In this document: positions 19,179-29,180 of the stretch, piece by piece
How the letters are laid out: every line of letters starts with the position of its first letter
Position numbering within the stretch: the stretch's first letter is position 1
NCBI GenBank assembly: GCA_003427395.1
Contig: BFEA01000935.1
Location: 48,009-78,150 of the forward strand
Length of the DNA stretch: 30,142 nucleotides
Origin: Chara braunii
Lineage: Eukaryota > Streptophyta > Charophyceae > Charales > Characeae
Reading direction: 5' to 3'
Position numbers and translations under genes: made by a program
Notes under the pieces: generated by a model
Told to the model about the DNA's origin: nothing
The model's database searches: none
The model's input: the letters and a program-made list of their open reading frames with translations, nothing else

Positions 19179-19577
19179 CTGCGTAGCACGGCGAACGTAT
19201 TCGCACCCGTCAATGTTCGCGCGAAAGTTTTCACGCGTTCGCGTGAACAGGTCGCATGTTCGTGCGAACAAGGCGCAAACATATTTTTTTCGTAAAAAAA
19301 AATATATATATATATATATTTTTTCGGTTTTTGATAACTCATGATTGACTGAGAATTTGAACATGACTGCAGGGCAAAAGTTGCTTGTTTTATTATTTTA
19401 CATAACATATATTGTTTTCAGAATTTTTTGACAATTTTTTTTTTTTTTTTTTTTTANAATTTTTTTTTTTTTTTTTTTTTAATTTTTTATGTTCATGTTC
19501 GGAGGGTTTTGGGCGCTTGTTCCCGTTCGGGCGAACATGTTCGCGTTCTCCTCCGAACGCGAACACGGTGCTACGTA
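19179..19577. mobile_element. 399-bp TIR element with TTCGCG/CGCGAA-word arms, 9-bp target duplication
   Basis: The left end CTGCGTAGCACGGCG and the right end (reverse complement TACGTAGCACCGTG) form terminal inverted repeats related to those of 12784-13130. Flanking 9-mers GGTATAGAA (19170-19178) and GGTATATAA (19578-19586) match at 8 of 9 positions. The arms carry repeated TGTTCGCGCGAA-type words. The interior has an A/(TA)n run, a core at about 19370-19430 (GGCAAAAGTTGCTTG through TTTTACATAACATATA), then long T runs with one N at 19457. It interrupts the Helitron helicase gene. Confidence 0.8.
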
Positions 19578-19586
19578 GGTATATAA
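19578..19586. repeat. Right 9-bp target-site duplication
   Basis: GGTATATAA, partner of 19170-19178. Confidence 0.7.
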
Positions 19587-20734
19587 TTAATCGAGGCAAG
19601 AAATACTCGACATCCCCCACATGGTTGGACATATCATCAAACATACATAAAATCAACTCATCAATCGATTTATCCGTACAAATCTCACGTGGTAATATGA
19701 TCGCAGCAGGTTCATTAGGAACAACACGAAGATGGTCATCATTCCCAATACGCATCAAAATGTGGTCATACATTCGTGTCATTTCATCATTCCCTAAGCT
19801 TAACATTCACATATTTTCGGTCAGTTCATGAACCTCAAAAAGTTTCCACAAAGGAGACATTTTCATGGACGCATCAATTTGTTGCGCTCGAGATCCATCC
19901 GTGTTTCAGAACAGGAAAAACCTGTCAAAAATCCCCAGGAAGAGGTAAAATTTTCCCACCAAACGGCTCGTCACTGTTACAGAGGTCGTGAAGCATAATG
20001 TCAAGAGCTTCCAAGTGGAACTTGTTACTCATCGGAGCCTCGTCCCAAACAACCAAGTCGGCACGGTGAATAGTAAGCTCCGCAAGCTCACTTTGTTTCG
20101 GAATCAAGAAAAGACGTGTGTTATCATGTTTTAAAGGTGCACAAAATCGTGAGTGAAACGTTCGACCCCCTGTCAAAAAAGTCGCCCCTATGCCACTGCA
20201 CGTGACGGCCAGTGCAATGGCAGAACGGGACCTGATGCGCGCCAAAATCGTTTTAATGCAAAAAGTCTTTCCTGTTCGAGTCGGTGCATCGACAAAAGCA
20301 CACAACGGTTTTTTCTCTTACACAGTCCGAACGACTTTTCCCACCAACACAAGTTGATGTGGACGAAGACATCGAAAATTAGAGTCATATCTGCTTTGCA
20401 TATAAATCAGATCATACAACAACTCGTCATTTGGAATTGAGGATACCGTTTTGTTGTCGTAAAGTCTGGTTGTGTTCTCAACAATTGTTTCCCCGTCGGG
20501 TGTCGGATAATGAAGGCAGAACTGACGGATATTTTTTTCAGACTCTTGCAAAATACGGGCAAGATGGAATAACACTAACAATTGCAAAATGTTCGGGGGA
20601 ATAATTTCATTGCTTGTGCGATACTGAAAATCATCACATATTTTATCCGAATGTCGTTCGAAGAAACGGACCGGATCGTTCACCGGACCAAACGCAAGAA
20701 CCATAACAAATATTTTACGAACTTCTTGAGGCAT
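19587..20734 (-). pseudogene. Helitron helicase, N-terminal part
   Basis: From 20734 the frame reads MPQEVRKIFVMVLAFGPVNDPVRFFERH, matching the linker that leads into Helitron helicases. After a frameshift near 20310 comes FVDAPTRTGKTF, the Walker A motif (usually DGPGGTGKTF; two glycines are replaced but GKT is kept). Then follow LAVTCSGIGATFLTGGRTFHSRF, SELAELTIHRADLVVWDEAPM (Walker B, DEA) and FGGKILPLPGDF. A further frameshift near 19920 precedes MKMSPLWKLFEVHELTENM, then MYDHILMRIGN, and finally RLIIY up to the inserted element. Apart from these breaks the helicase is well preserved. Confidence 0.85.
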
Positions 20735-22060
20735 GTAAAGCGTTGCGGTTGTGTCTATGCATTGATCGTATGCATCGTCTGTTTGTTAAAGATTCAATCG
20801 AAGACACAAAGATCGGAAAGAATTGTATTCGACCTTGTCCACCGTACGAATTTCAGCAAAATAACGCACCCCACGAGAATGTTCATGATTTAGCAACATG
20901 CACAGATAACATCGTTCCCCTTCCGTGATCCTCACGTGATGCAACCAAGATATCTTTTCCAAAGGACCACCATGAAGATCACACTTTATTCGGTTTTACT
21001 TCTTATGTTTGTTATCCCACACATGAGTATTAACGATTTCTGCGTCTAGAGGAAACTCCTTTTTAGAAACACGTTCATTCAAAGAGTTGTGTTTCATCCA
21101 TGCCGTCAATTTCGTTTTCGGGGGCCCATGCGAAACAACGCCATGCTAAGTACTAGGTTCAAATTACACTTTTTGCATGTTTTCGAGATGCATGGACAAC
21201 CTTTCGATCGCGGGCCATTATTCTCCAACGTTGAACTCAAATTGACGCCATCATGCTTCGCATGTACTTACAACACGCATATCTTGATACAATTTGACCT
21301 CATCGATGGACACATTTTTATCTTGCTCGGAAACTAGAGCACGATCGCACCCTTTATACACGTACTTATACACGAACTTGCACACCTTGATGTTAACACA
21401 ATATTCAACATTCAAGTGTCAATTAAACCTCATTAGCAAGTACGGGTTATATGGGACCACACGCTCATTGTGGTAAACGACACCATTTTGAACAATTGTA
21501 AACCCATCGTCACTTGATTTTCTTCTGCTATACAAAGGGTACATTTGTTCGTTTTTTATGTTGTTGTGGAAATAAAATCTTTCGGAAAACCTTTTATGCA
21601 TTTTGCGTCCTCAGTACACAAAGCATTGCGTTTCTCCGTACAACAAATCCCGTGCGACATGAACTTGACTACCCTTTCTTTCAATTCCCCTTCTGGAAGA
21701 ATCTCGACACACATCACACGGTCAACAGCATCCGCATCCCGAATTTTATCACCCGGTTGCAGGATAACCAATATATGTGCATGTGGTAGACAACCTTTTT
21801 TGAAACTCCACCACATACAACATTTCACTCACCCTATCAAAGATTGGTTTGTTTTTTATCTCATAAGTCAGTTGTGTAACATAACCTTTGAATACTCTCG
21901 CAAGAAGATCCGGCTTGTCGTTAGGACATTGACCTTACAACAGGGCTTGTTTCATCTCCGGCCAGTTGGTGTTGCACGTCAGAGTGATGAAAAATCCGGT
22001 TTTCTGAATCGCCCCACAATTGTCATGTTGCCGTGATATCTTTTACTCATATATAGGGGT
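20735..22060 (-). pseudogene. Helitron Rep (HUH nuclease) domain
   Basis: The Rep domain nicks and joins single DNA strands through tyrosines. From high to low coordinates: GTKVVLSLTFT near 22060-22090; KGCLPHAHILVIL with the metal-binding His-Ala-His at 21775-21783; KCIKGFPKDFISTTT; then YPLYSRR, NGVVYHNERVVPYNPYLL, HLNVEYC; and KFVYKYVYKGCDRA (21340-21379), the active-site segment. It continues through TKLTAWMKHN and ERCYLCMLLNHEHSRGV. In most Helitrons the active-site segment is K-Y-x-x-K-Y; here the first Tyr is Phe (codon 21374-21376). Several stops and shifts separate the parts. Confidence 0.85.
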
Positions 22061-23060
22061 CCCTAGTGAACGTTAATGACAAAACCACTTTTGTCCCAAC
22101 ACCCTCGTCACATTGATTTTGTTGCACAGCGTCTTGTAAATCCTAATAATACTCCGAACACAATTATTTTTTGTGGAATCTCACCCATTTTAAGCGTCGG
22201 GATTCAACTTTAGCTTACACAATGCCACAAAACTCGTTGAAGAGACGTGCTGCATAAAGGACGCAAAGTCTTTCACCATCGAGCTCGTGAAGGTGAAATG
22301 CATAGTATTCCTTGGCACTGATTCCTGGCGGTCATCCAGCTTCCGAGGCACGTCGGACAACAACTATCAATTCTGTCCGAGAAAAGTAAAACAAACATTA
22401 AGCAGTCGTGCGCTCAAGAACATTCCGAAACCATGACGGTCTGCCGCTCACCTGAAAGAGCAGCACGCAAACGAATCTCGAGTTGACAAGGAAGGAGTTC
22501 ATCGGCCATCAGAACACACACCTCATATAAACCCATAGGACGGTTATAACGTCTTGCATGTGCCTCATCAGGCATGACATCCAAATTTATGACAAACTTC
22601 CTCCCGTTCAACGCTTCCGACGGAACGTCAGCAACCATCATAAAGTGCTTTACGTAATTGTTACACTGTTGTACCAATTTGAGAAACCTTCTCAATATGC
22701 TTTTCGCTCGATCAAGTTCGAGATTGGATGAACGTGTAGGTAAGCTAAGGAAATCTACCCTTTGATCAACAGCATCGTTCAAATGTTGAGGATCGTGTAA
22801 GTATAGTTGCACAGACTAAGGACGTTCCCCTTCCCCTACAACCAATGCACCGATACGATGAAAGATTGGACCTTAAGCCCTAAGTTGGCCCTGGAATCCT
22901 CGAACACCATCGGTCCGCTGCTTCAAATGTAAGGATCCGAGGGATAAACTATTATTAATTATCCTTACATTGTTTTGAAGAAATCGAGCGTCGACAATTT
23001 GAGACGTCCAAAGGGAAAGAATCTCATGTTCTGGGGAACCTTCGTAGGTCATTCTCATAA
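22061..23060 (-). pseudogene. Helitron-like N domain remnant
   Basis: This domain lies before Rep in Helitron proteins. Pieces in order are GSLHLKQRTDGVRGFQGQL (23058-22873), a stop, then GPIFHRIGALVVGEGERP, a stop, then SVQLYLHDPQHLNDAVDQRV. After that come LKLVQQCNNYVKHFMMVADV and ARRYNRPMGLYEVCVLMADE (22812-22414 frame). Downstream, after frameshifts, come AKEYYAFHLHELDGERLCVLYAARLFNEF and SRRLKWVRFHKK. The pattern G-Q-x-Y-H-R-I-G, Q-L-Y-I-Y-D, R-x-Y-N-x-P and the E-Y-Y-A-x-x-L-H/RLFxxY block match plant Helitrons. Confidence 0.75.
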
Positions 23061-24810
23061 AGGACTACGTTTTGTACCTTTTCGACAACACATCTTTGTC
23101 CATTTTCTTTCATGATGCCATAATTTAGCACCACAATGCTTACACGGACTCGACCACCAGTGTCGAACGGTTCAACAGTGTTAATATTCCCAAGAATTGC
23201 TACAGTGTTCTCAACCACCTTACACATTGTTGTCACGGGTGCCGATGGGAGTGCATTAAGATCAGGAGCGGGAACATCATTCGAATCATTCGTTTCTTCT
23301 TCACAACTATTTGACTCACTATCTTCACGATTGTTAATTGAATTTCAATTTCTCATGGACGAATTTTGCAGCTCGCGATGACAAACATCGTGAGTGCTTC
23401 CCCCGAGAAGATTGACTTCGCGAGTGTCTCGTAGGAGAAGAAGCACTCCTCGATTGCGTAGAGGCGCTCGCTCGAATCTCCCGAAGGATATTCACCGCGA
23501 ACAAACTTCTCCTCAGACCCCACACAAAATATTTATGATCACGCACATCTTTTTCCCTTCTATGATTCTTAACCGCAACTCTAATGCACGCATGCGTTTA
23601 ACATGAAAGTTTCATCGTCTTCCCTGGCTTTTCCTTCGTTTTGAAATTATACGAGATGTAGAACATGGTTCATTCACATTCATTCTATCGACTTGTTTCG
23701 TTCCTCCACCAGCCTCTAGAGTACTTTCAACAACTATTGCACTTCGATCATAGCCCGATGACACATTGTCAGACATCGATGACAACGATCCAAGTTCCAA
23801 ACGACGTACGACTTTATTGGCACGCAGTCGTTGAAGCAACAACATACGGTACCGTCTACTACGCCTTGAACGAATCGGTTACCATAATAATAATCTTCTT
23901 CGTCGATTATGATATCCGATAAACTTTCTAATCAATGTGTTCGACGAATTCGGTTGGGCCGTGGCAACAAAACATGGATGTGCATGACCATTTGTCAAAG
24001 TGAGAGAAAGGATGCTCTCCACACATTTTTGTTGAACATCGGCAGTTAATTTCGACGATGAACAACTGTGCACATGTGCCGAGTGCAAAGGAAAATCATC
24101 GAGTAAAAACCGATTTTTCGACCATCGAAACGAAATCTGCATTTATTGCAACATCTATACGAATTTTAAGTGGACGTTCACTTTGCAAGGTCATAGAAAA
24201 ATTTTCATAACTAATGCGATCCGTTCAAACATTAATATTTCCTTAACTCGTTCTTTTGAAAAACACAGGGCTTATGAAATCATTCATCGATATAATCGTT
24301 GTCGAAAAGATAGAGATCAATCACTATATTATTCTTCGGGAGAACAATGAGGACCATCATCTTGAGTTACCATCGGTTGTTTATCTCTCCTGGGAGAAAT
24401 CCCCTCACCTGCAGCACATACCGCCTGTTGTAAAAACCTTCGGGTTCGACGACTTTGAGAAAGTGGTGATCCTCGTTCGAGGTGTTCGTGTTGTGATGAC
24501 ATCGGTGTTTCACTCGCTGAGCGACTGGAGTAATATTTGAACCTATACACAATCCCAATCCATGGTTGGATGGTGAAGAAGGGCGGTCTAACGGCGACAA
24601 ACCGACTTGACCTGGAACAACGGAAGGACATCGAGTGCACTCTGATACTACCGGCGAAGACACCAAAAGATCCTTAACAACCCTTTCACAACGGTGAAGG
24701 CATTTGCGACGCTTCCACGGAACATGGAAGGACCTATCCGCAGGTGAAGAGAAGGTTGAAACGGTGAATAGATGACTGTTGGTTGAATCGTCATGTAGAC
24801 CCTCTGTCAT
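23061..24810 (-). pseudogene. N-terminal extension of the Helitron protein, broken
   Basis: The likely start is the ATG at 24810 (MTEGLHDDSTNSHLF), giving a 147-codon frame to 24367 with a Cys/Arg-rich segment (KRRKCLHRCERV and SECTRC). Further minus frames at 24142-23879, 23845-23612, 23546-23334 (Ser/Arg-rich, SASTQSRSASSPTRHSRSQSS) and 23236-23024 (NTVEPFDTGGRVRVSIVVLNYG) carry on towards the Helitron-like N domain. I recognise no fold. The Ser/Arg tract suggests a flexible nucleic-acid-contacting or nuclear-targeting region. Placement as one protein is inferred from strand and order. Confidence 0.4.
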
Positions 24811-26740
24811 ATTAATGGGCACGTACGTACGTATGTGTACATGGGCATGCCACGACGAATAGGAGGAATGAGATGCATATAGACAATCAGAATGGAAAAA
24901 ATACACCTCAAAACATCCATATATAGATGTAATTACATGAAAAAGTGTAATATAGTGTCAAATAGAAAGAAAAAAAAAGCAGGAAAAACAAAGAAGATGT
25001 ACTGCAACACATAGAACGCAACCGAAATGCGAAGCACAAAAGATCAAAGAAAATAAAGAGTCAGTTCGTTTTTTTTTTTTTTTTCGCGTCTATCGAGGTT
25101 AATCAATGTTAATTCAGATCAAAATTTCTTTGTTCGTGTAAATATAGATATATAGATTCACTTTTATATTTGTGCAAACGTTTAATCGGGACCAAAAAAT
25201 TTTTGGACTCCTATTAAGGTTAATTAAGACACCTTCAATTTTGTTGTTATTCCTCATTCGGTTCTTATGTTCGATTTGTGATCCTATACGCCCCTTAGTT
25301 TTTTCAGGGCCCCATGCGATAGAGTCATACGCACCTCATTTATCCACGTTTGCCGTTTGATATTCTCTGGCAGGGCTCACTTTCCTGTTCAGATAAATTT
25401 ATCACTGGGATCATAACTTCTTTTGGCTTCAATCCACATTAATCGAGGCGATGCCTACTTGCGGTTAGCCTTAGGTATCCTAACTCAGTCATCCGTCCAC
25501 AAAATATTTGAAGAAGGTAAAATGTCTTCGCCTACCTTTCCGAGCCCCGATTGCTAGGAAGTAGTCCATAGTACTCATTCCCCTCGCCTGAGCACGAGAC
25601 CCAAATCTTGGAAGTAGGCGTTGGCTCCACCGCAACAACATTGCACCACCCCCATACATGGGTCTATGCGGCGTGCCGCACCTATCCCCAACCAGCCTCG
25701 AAGGTCGTGGTTCTAGGAAGATTCATTCCTAGCGATCGACGTCATGGAAACCGTTGATGACCTCATATTTTTTTTCCTCTTTTGCTTGGGCGACTTTAAT
25801 GAGATAGGAGCAAAGAGCGTAGAGAACAGGACTTCTTGGAACGGGGCAGGGTGAGAGGAGGTCATTCGGGATAACACGGGTGCCTTGGAAAAAATGCTAC
25901 GTTTATTGCCAACTTTATTCTTTTTTATCGAATTAGTTCCTTCTCCAATATTCATTAGAAATACGTAGTGTGACCCAACCCTCCCAGTAACACTTTGCTT
26001 CGCATAAGCGCCTTAGTATTTTCAGCGCTCCATGTACAACAGTCATACGTACCTTGTTTATTCTCGAACATCATTTGTTTTCCTTCGATGCCGTTTACTA
26101 AAAAACGACCTAAATTTATTGTTGTCTTTTTATTTACTATTGAGACTCTTCCTTTTTAATTATTCATAAATTTTCATTATGACATCACACAACCTTTATG
26201 CCTACTTTTTTTTTTTTTTTTTTTCAAACTTCATATTAATCTTAACCGCTTTTGAATATTATATTTTGCCTATATTTTAAGGGATACTCACCTTGTTGTC
26301 TTTCAAGAATAAGCAGAACAATATGAGAATGAACATAAAAAAACATACAATATTGAAAAACAAAATTTAACAAATGCTAGCGACTAAACATTAATATCAT
26401 CTCAATAATCGTGAACATGTACAACACGAGATCACGTACGAACAAACGACTAAGACAACCTTTATTTGTATACAATAACAACATTTTCTTCCAATGTGAA
26501 GAATAGTTGTCAAAAAAAAAAAAAAAAACCCGACTTAAATAAAAAAGAAAAAAATAGAATTTAAGCGTCTTATCATAAAACCCTTTAAATGTTATCATCA
26601 TTAATGAAATAAAAAAAGTATCAAACCACACGTTCCTCCCGCCATCCGAGTCCAGCTCCTCGTTCTCCCTTCCACTCTAGCTACTCCCGCTGCCACTTTT
26701 CTCACTCCAATACAACTCACTGCATATTCAACGATAAACA
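24811..26740. other. AT-rich non-coding region
   Basis: No gene was found. The sequence is AT-rich with T runs at about 25069-25084 and 26205-26224 and an A run at about 26513-26528. It contains a diverged direct repeat (25288-25347 and 26008-26066). A tetranucleotide stretch GTACGTACGTA lies at about 24824-24834, next to the likely Helitron N-terminus, and may belong to its 5' leader. Confidence 0.5.
25288..26066 (+). repeat. Diverged 60-bp direct repeat (25288-25347 and 26008-26066)
   Basis: Shared words in order are CCTTAGT, TTTTCAG, CCATG, AGTCATACG, ACCT and TTTAT, with roughly three quarters of positions matching by eye. The copies are about 720 bp apart in the same orientation. They could be two pieces of an old tandem or LTR-type repeat. 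Confidence 0.5.
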
Positions 26741-26749
26741 CAAATCGTA

Positions 26750-28151
26750 CTATTCACCTACATCATCTTGTCCACGGCTGCCTCCTCCTTTCTTCCATTG
26801 CGAACACCTCACGCTCATCACAACGACATCTCCCTCTGGATAAAGGTTTGTTGTGTTCCCACACCTAGGTCTAACAACCGTCAAACCATTTATTTTTCTG
26901 TCGTCCCCTCTTCGGAAAGAGGCAATACGACCATACTTTGGACATGGACGCCTCAGAGCTTCAACCAATGCAAGCACCACCTCATGTAATCTGCTCTCAT
27001 GTTGTCTATTTATGCTCAATTCTCTTTTCACATGCTCAATCCCCTTCATAAACCGCACTGGCAAATGAGCATCAATAACATTTGTTAATAAAATCCTGAG
27101 GGTATACGATTGTTCCTTGTAAGCCGTGATCATGCCATGCGTCACTCCCTCATCACATCGATTTGAGAAATGTTCCCTAAACACAACGTTCAGTACCTCT
27201 TTCCAACTCTTCATGTACAACTGTCCGAGAATAATAACTCTCACCCTCAATTAACTGTCGCTAACCGGAAACCTCATTGTATTCTGCACCTCCAAAAGTG
27301 CATTTCTATGTCCAAGCTCTAAACCAACAATTCGTAATGACTACAATATAGCAATTAAACAACTTTTTGGAAGCTCTTCCAAAGTTCCACCTAATGGAAG
27401 TTGAAACACCTCCGATGCCAAAGAAGGATCAATCGATGACAAGGCACCCACCAACAACAATTTTCTCAATCCACTCGTGGCTGCTTTACATCGTAGATGC
27501 AAAGACTCACACTATTGCCGCACATGTGCATCAACTCTCGTACTAAGCTCAGCAACTTGGTCAAGCAAGGTATTTCTAATACATGACTGCACCAAAGACC
27601 TAAATTGCCTGGGGACGTCCTCGCCAACATCCTCCTCCTTCTTGACATCCACACTCTCGGACAAGGAGCAATCATTCACATTTTCACTTCGTTTGCTTTC
27701 AAGGAAACTTTGAAGCACTGATTGTGCATTCAAGTCGACTTTCCCAAATGCACTCCTAAGTGCAGCCAGTTCCGCCTCCTTCTTCTGCAACATCCCAAAC
27801 AAACTCGTCCTGAGTCCACCAAAGGCCTTCGTTGTTTGCCATGTAGCGGCCGCATTGTCTCTTCAATGCGGAATCGTAGGGCACTTTTCTTGCAATACCG
27901 TAGGGCACTTTACACCCAGGCCGAGGCTCATGCTTATCCATGTTATGAATCTCCGAAGCCGCGGTATACTTGTATTGTTCCCGACATTCTGCAAGGTATT
28001 CCTCTTCCGTGCGAGCATCTGCGAGATAACCGCCGAATATACCATCCGCACCAACATGGATCAACTCTATTTCCTCAACCGACCTGTCCACCTGCGTGTC
28101 GACCAACACTTTCCTTTCAGTAGATGCCTGTCCATCTACAGAGACCACCAT
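26750..28151 (-). pseudogene. Unrecognised broken gene, about 465 codons
   Basis: The first piece starts at an ATG at 28151 and includes IELIHVGADGIFGGYLADART and YGIARKVPYDSALKRQCGRYM. A frameshift near 27800 leads to the second frame (LQKKEAELAALRSAFGK, a coiled-coil-like start). That frame stays the same down to 26750 with only three stops (TAG at 27512-27514, another near 27340 and one near 27253). The last part contains LYMKSWKEVLNVVFREHFSNRC and AHLPVRFMKGIEHVKREL. Same-frame openness over 1 kb supports real coding history. It lies on the Helitron strand, upstream of the Rep gene, so it could be a captured host gene or an independent old gene. No family was recognised. Confidence 0.5.
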
Positions 28152-28288
28152 AAAAAAAACAACGAATATACCAGTAGCAAAATCAGATGATAATCTAACG
28201 TGTATTATGATCCATACTCCGACCTTGCCCTCCTCCCGTCTGCCTGCAACCCTTACCTACTATTTAGCGGAAAAAATACAATTTTGAC

Positions 28289-28315
28289 CAATCAATCGAT
28301 CAAATTAATTGATTG

Positions 28316-28366
<51 letters not shown>
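28289..28366 (+). repeat. AATCAAT-type inverted repeat followed by (GA)n
   Basis: AATCAATCGATCAA and its near complement TTGATTGATT form an imperfect palindrome around AATTAATT (28289-28318). It runs directly into GA dinucleotides from 28319 to 28366. Confidence 0.85.
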
Positions 28367-28367
<1 letters not shown>

Positions 28368-28399
28368 CTTTGTTTGTGGTGTCTTGTCGAGGGGGCAGT

Positions 28400-28545
28400 T
28401 GGCCACTGTCTCTCTTTGCTGCATGGCCGTCTGCCTGTCTATTGCATGGCTGCGTGCCCGTCTGCGGCATGCTTGCCTGCATGTCTGTTGTGTGCCTGCC
28501 TGCCTCCCTGCTGCATGTCTGCCTGCCTGTCAACGTCCTTGCACA
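28400..28545 (+). repeat. CTGY tetranucleotide block, copy 1
   Basis: Degenerate CTGC/CTGT tetramers interrupted by GCATG words. The segment 28439-28480 matches 29659-29700 at 38 of 42 positions. Confidence 0.8.
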
Positions 28546-29180
28546 GGTCCAAACCCTACATGCATGTGTATGACGGGGAAAAAGAAAAGGCTTAGGCCAA
28601 AAAATCGTGGGCCCGAGCCTGTATGCAAGGCCTCTGCATGGCAGTGCGGTTGTGTCCCCTACATGCTATGCACCTGGCCCTGTCTGCCCGGCCTTCCCCG
28701 GGCCTGTGTTCGTGGCCTGTTCCCAGCCTTTGTCCCCGACCTGACCCTCAGGTTGTCTCCCGAACCTGACCCTGGACCTGGCCCACGATACACCTGGACC
28801 TGGACCAGATTCAGGCCCACGATACAGCCCCTGGGCCTGCGTCACACAGACCTGACCAGATTCAGGCCCCTCCCTGGTCTAGGCCTAACACATAGACAGA
28901 CTCACAACCTGCCTGCCTGCTTGTGTGCGGGCCGCGACCAGGTCAACGTCCATATAACCCCACAGCCACACCCAGGTCCTGCCTCCGTGTGTCCACAGGT
29001 CCAACCACAAGTCCAAGCCCAAGTCCGACCCTAGGTAGACCTGAAAACAGCGTCGGGCCCAGACCCAGGTCAACGGGGGTGAAGGGGCAGACCAGCGCCA
29101 GGGCAACGTGTGGGACTGGACATGGACTAGAACTTGGACCTCTGTTTTGAAAAGGGGGGGAGGGGGGGAGCAACAAAAAG
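28546..29180 (+). repeat. GC-rich GGCCC/CCTGGACC repeat block
   Basis: GGACCTGG, GGCCCA and CAGGTC words repeat. CACGATACA occurs twice (about 28783 and 28819), as does CAGATTCAGGCCC (about 28806 and 28856). The portion 29055-29119 is repeated at 29935-30000. Long open frames here, up to 216 codons, reflect GC-rich repeat composition and I do not treat them as genes. Confidence 0.6.

Larger units (their letters stand above)
18598..24810 (-). mobile_element. Decayed Helitron, Rep-helicase coding block
   Basis: Minus-strand order is N-terminal region, Helitron-like N domain, HUH Rep nuclease, linker, PIF1-family helicase. This is the unique layout of Helitron rolling-circle transposases. HUH (PHAHI, 21775-21783), the Rep tyrosine region (21350-21379), Walker A (about 20263-20290) and Walker B (about 20033-20056) are all visible. 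Stops and frameshifts occur throughout. The Helitron ends (5' TC and a 3' hairpin with CTRR) could not be placed, so the true element is larger than these limits and may include the ORF at 17701-18519 and the gene at 26750-28151. Confidence 0.85.

Noticed and set aside
28384-29034. 216-codon plus frame rich in Cys and Pro
   Set aside because: It is produced by CTGY and GGCCC repeats. The overlapping frames on both strands are equally open.
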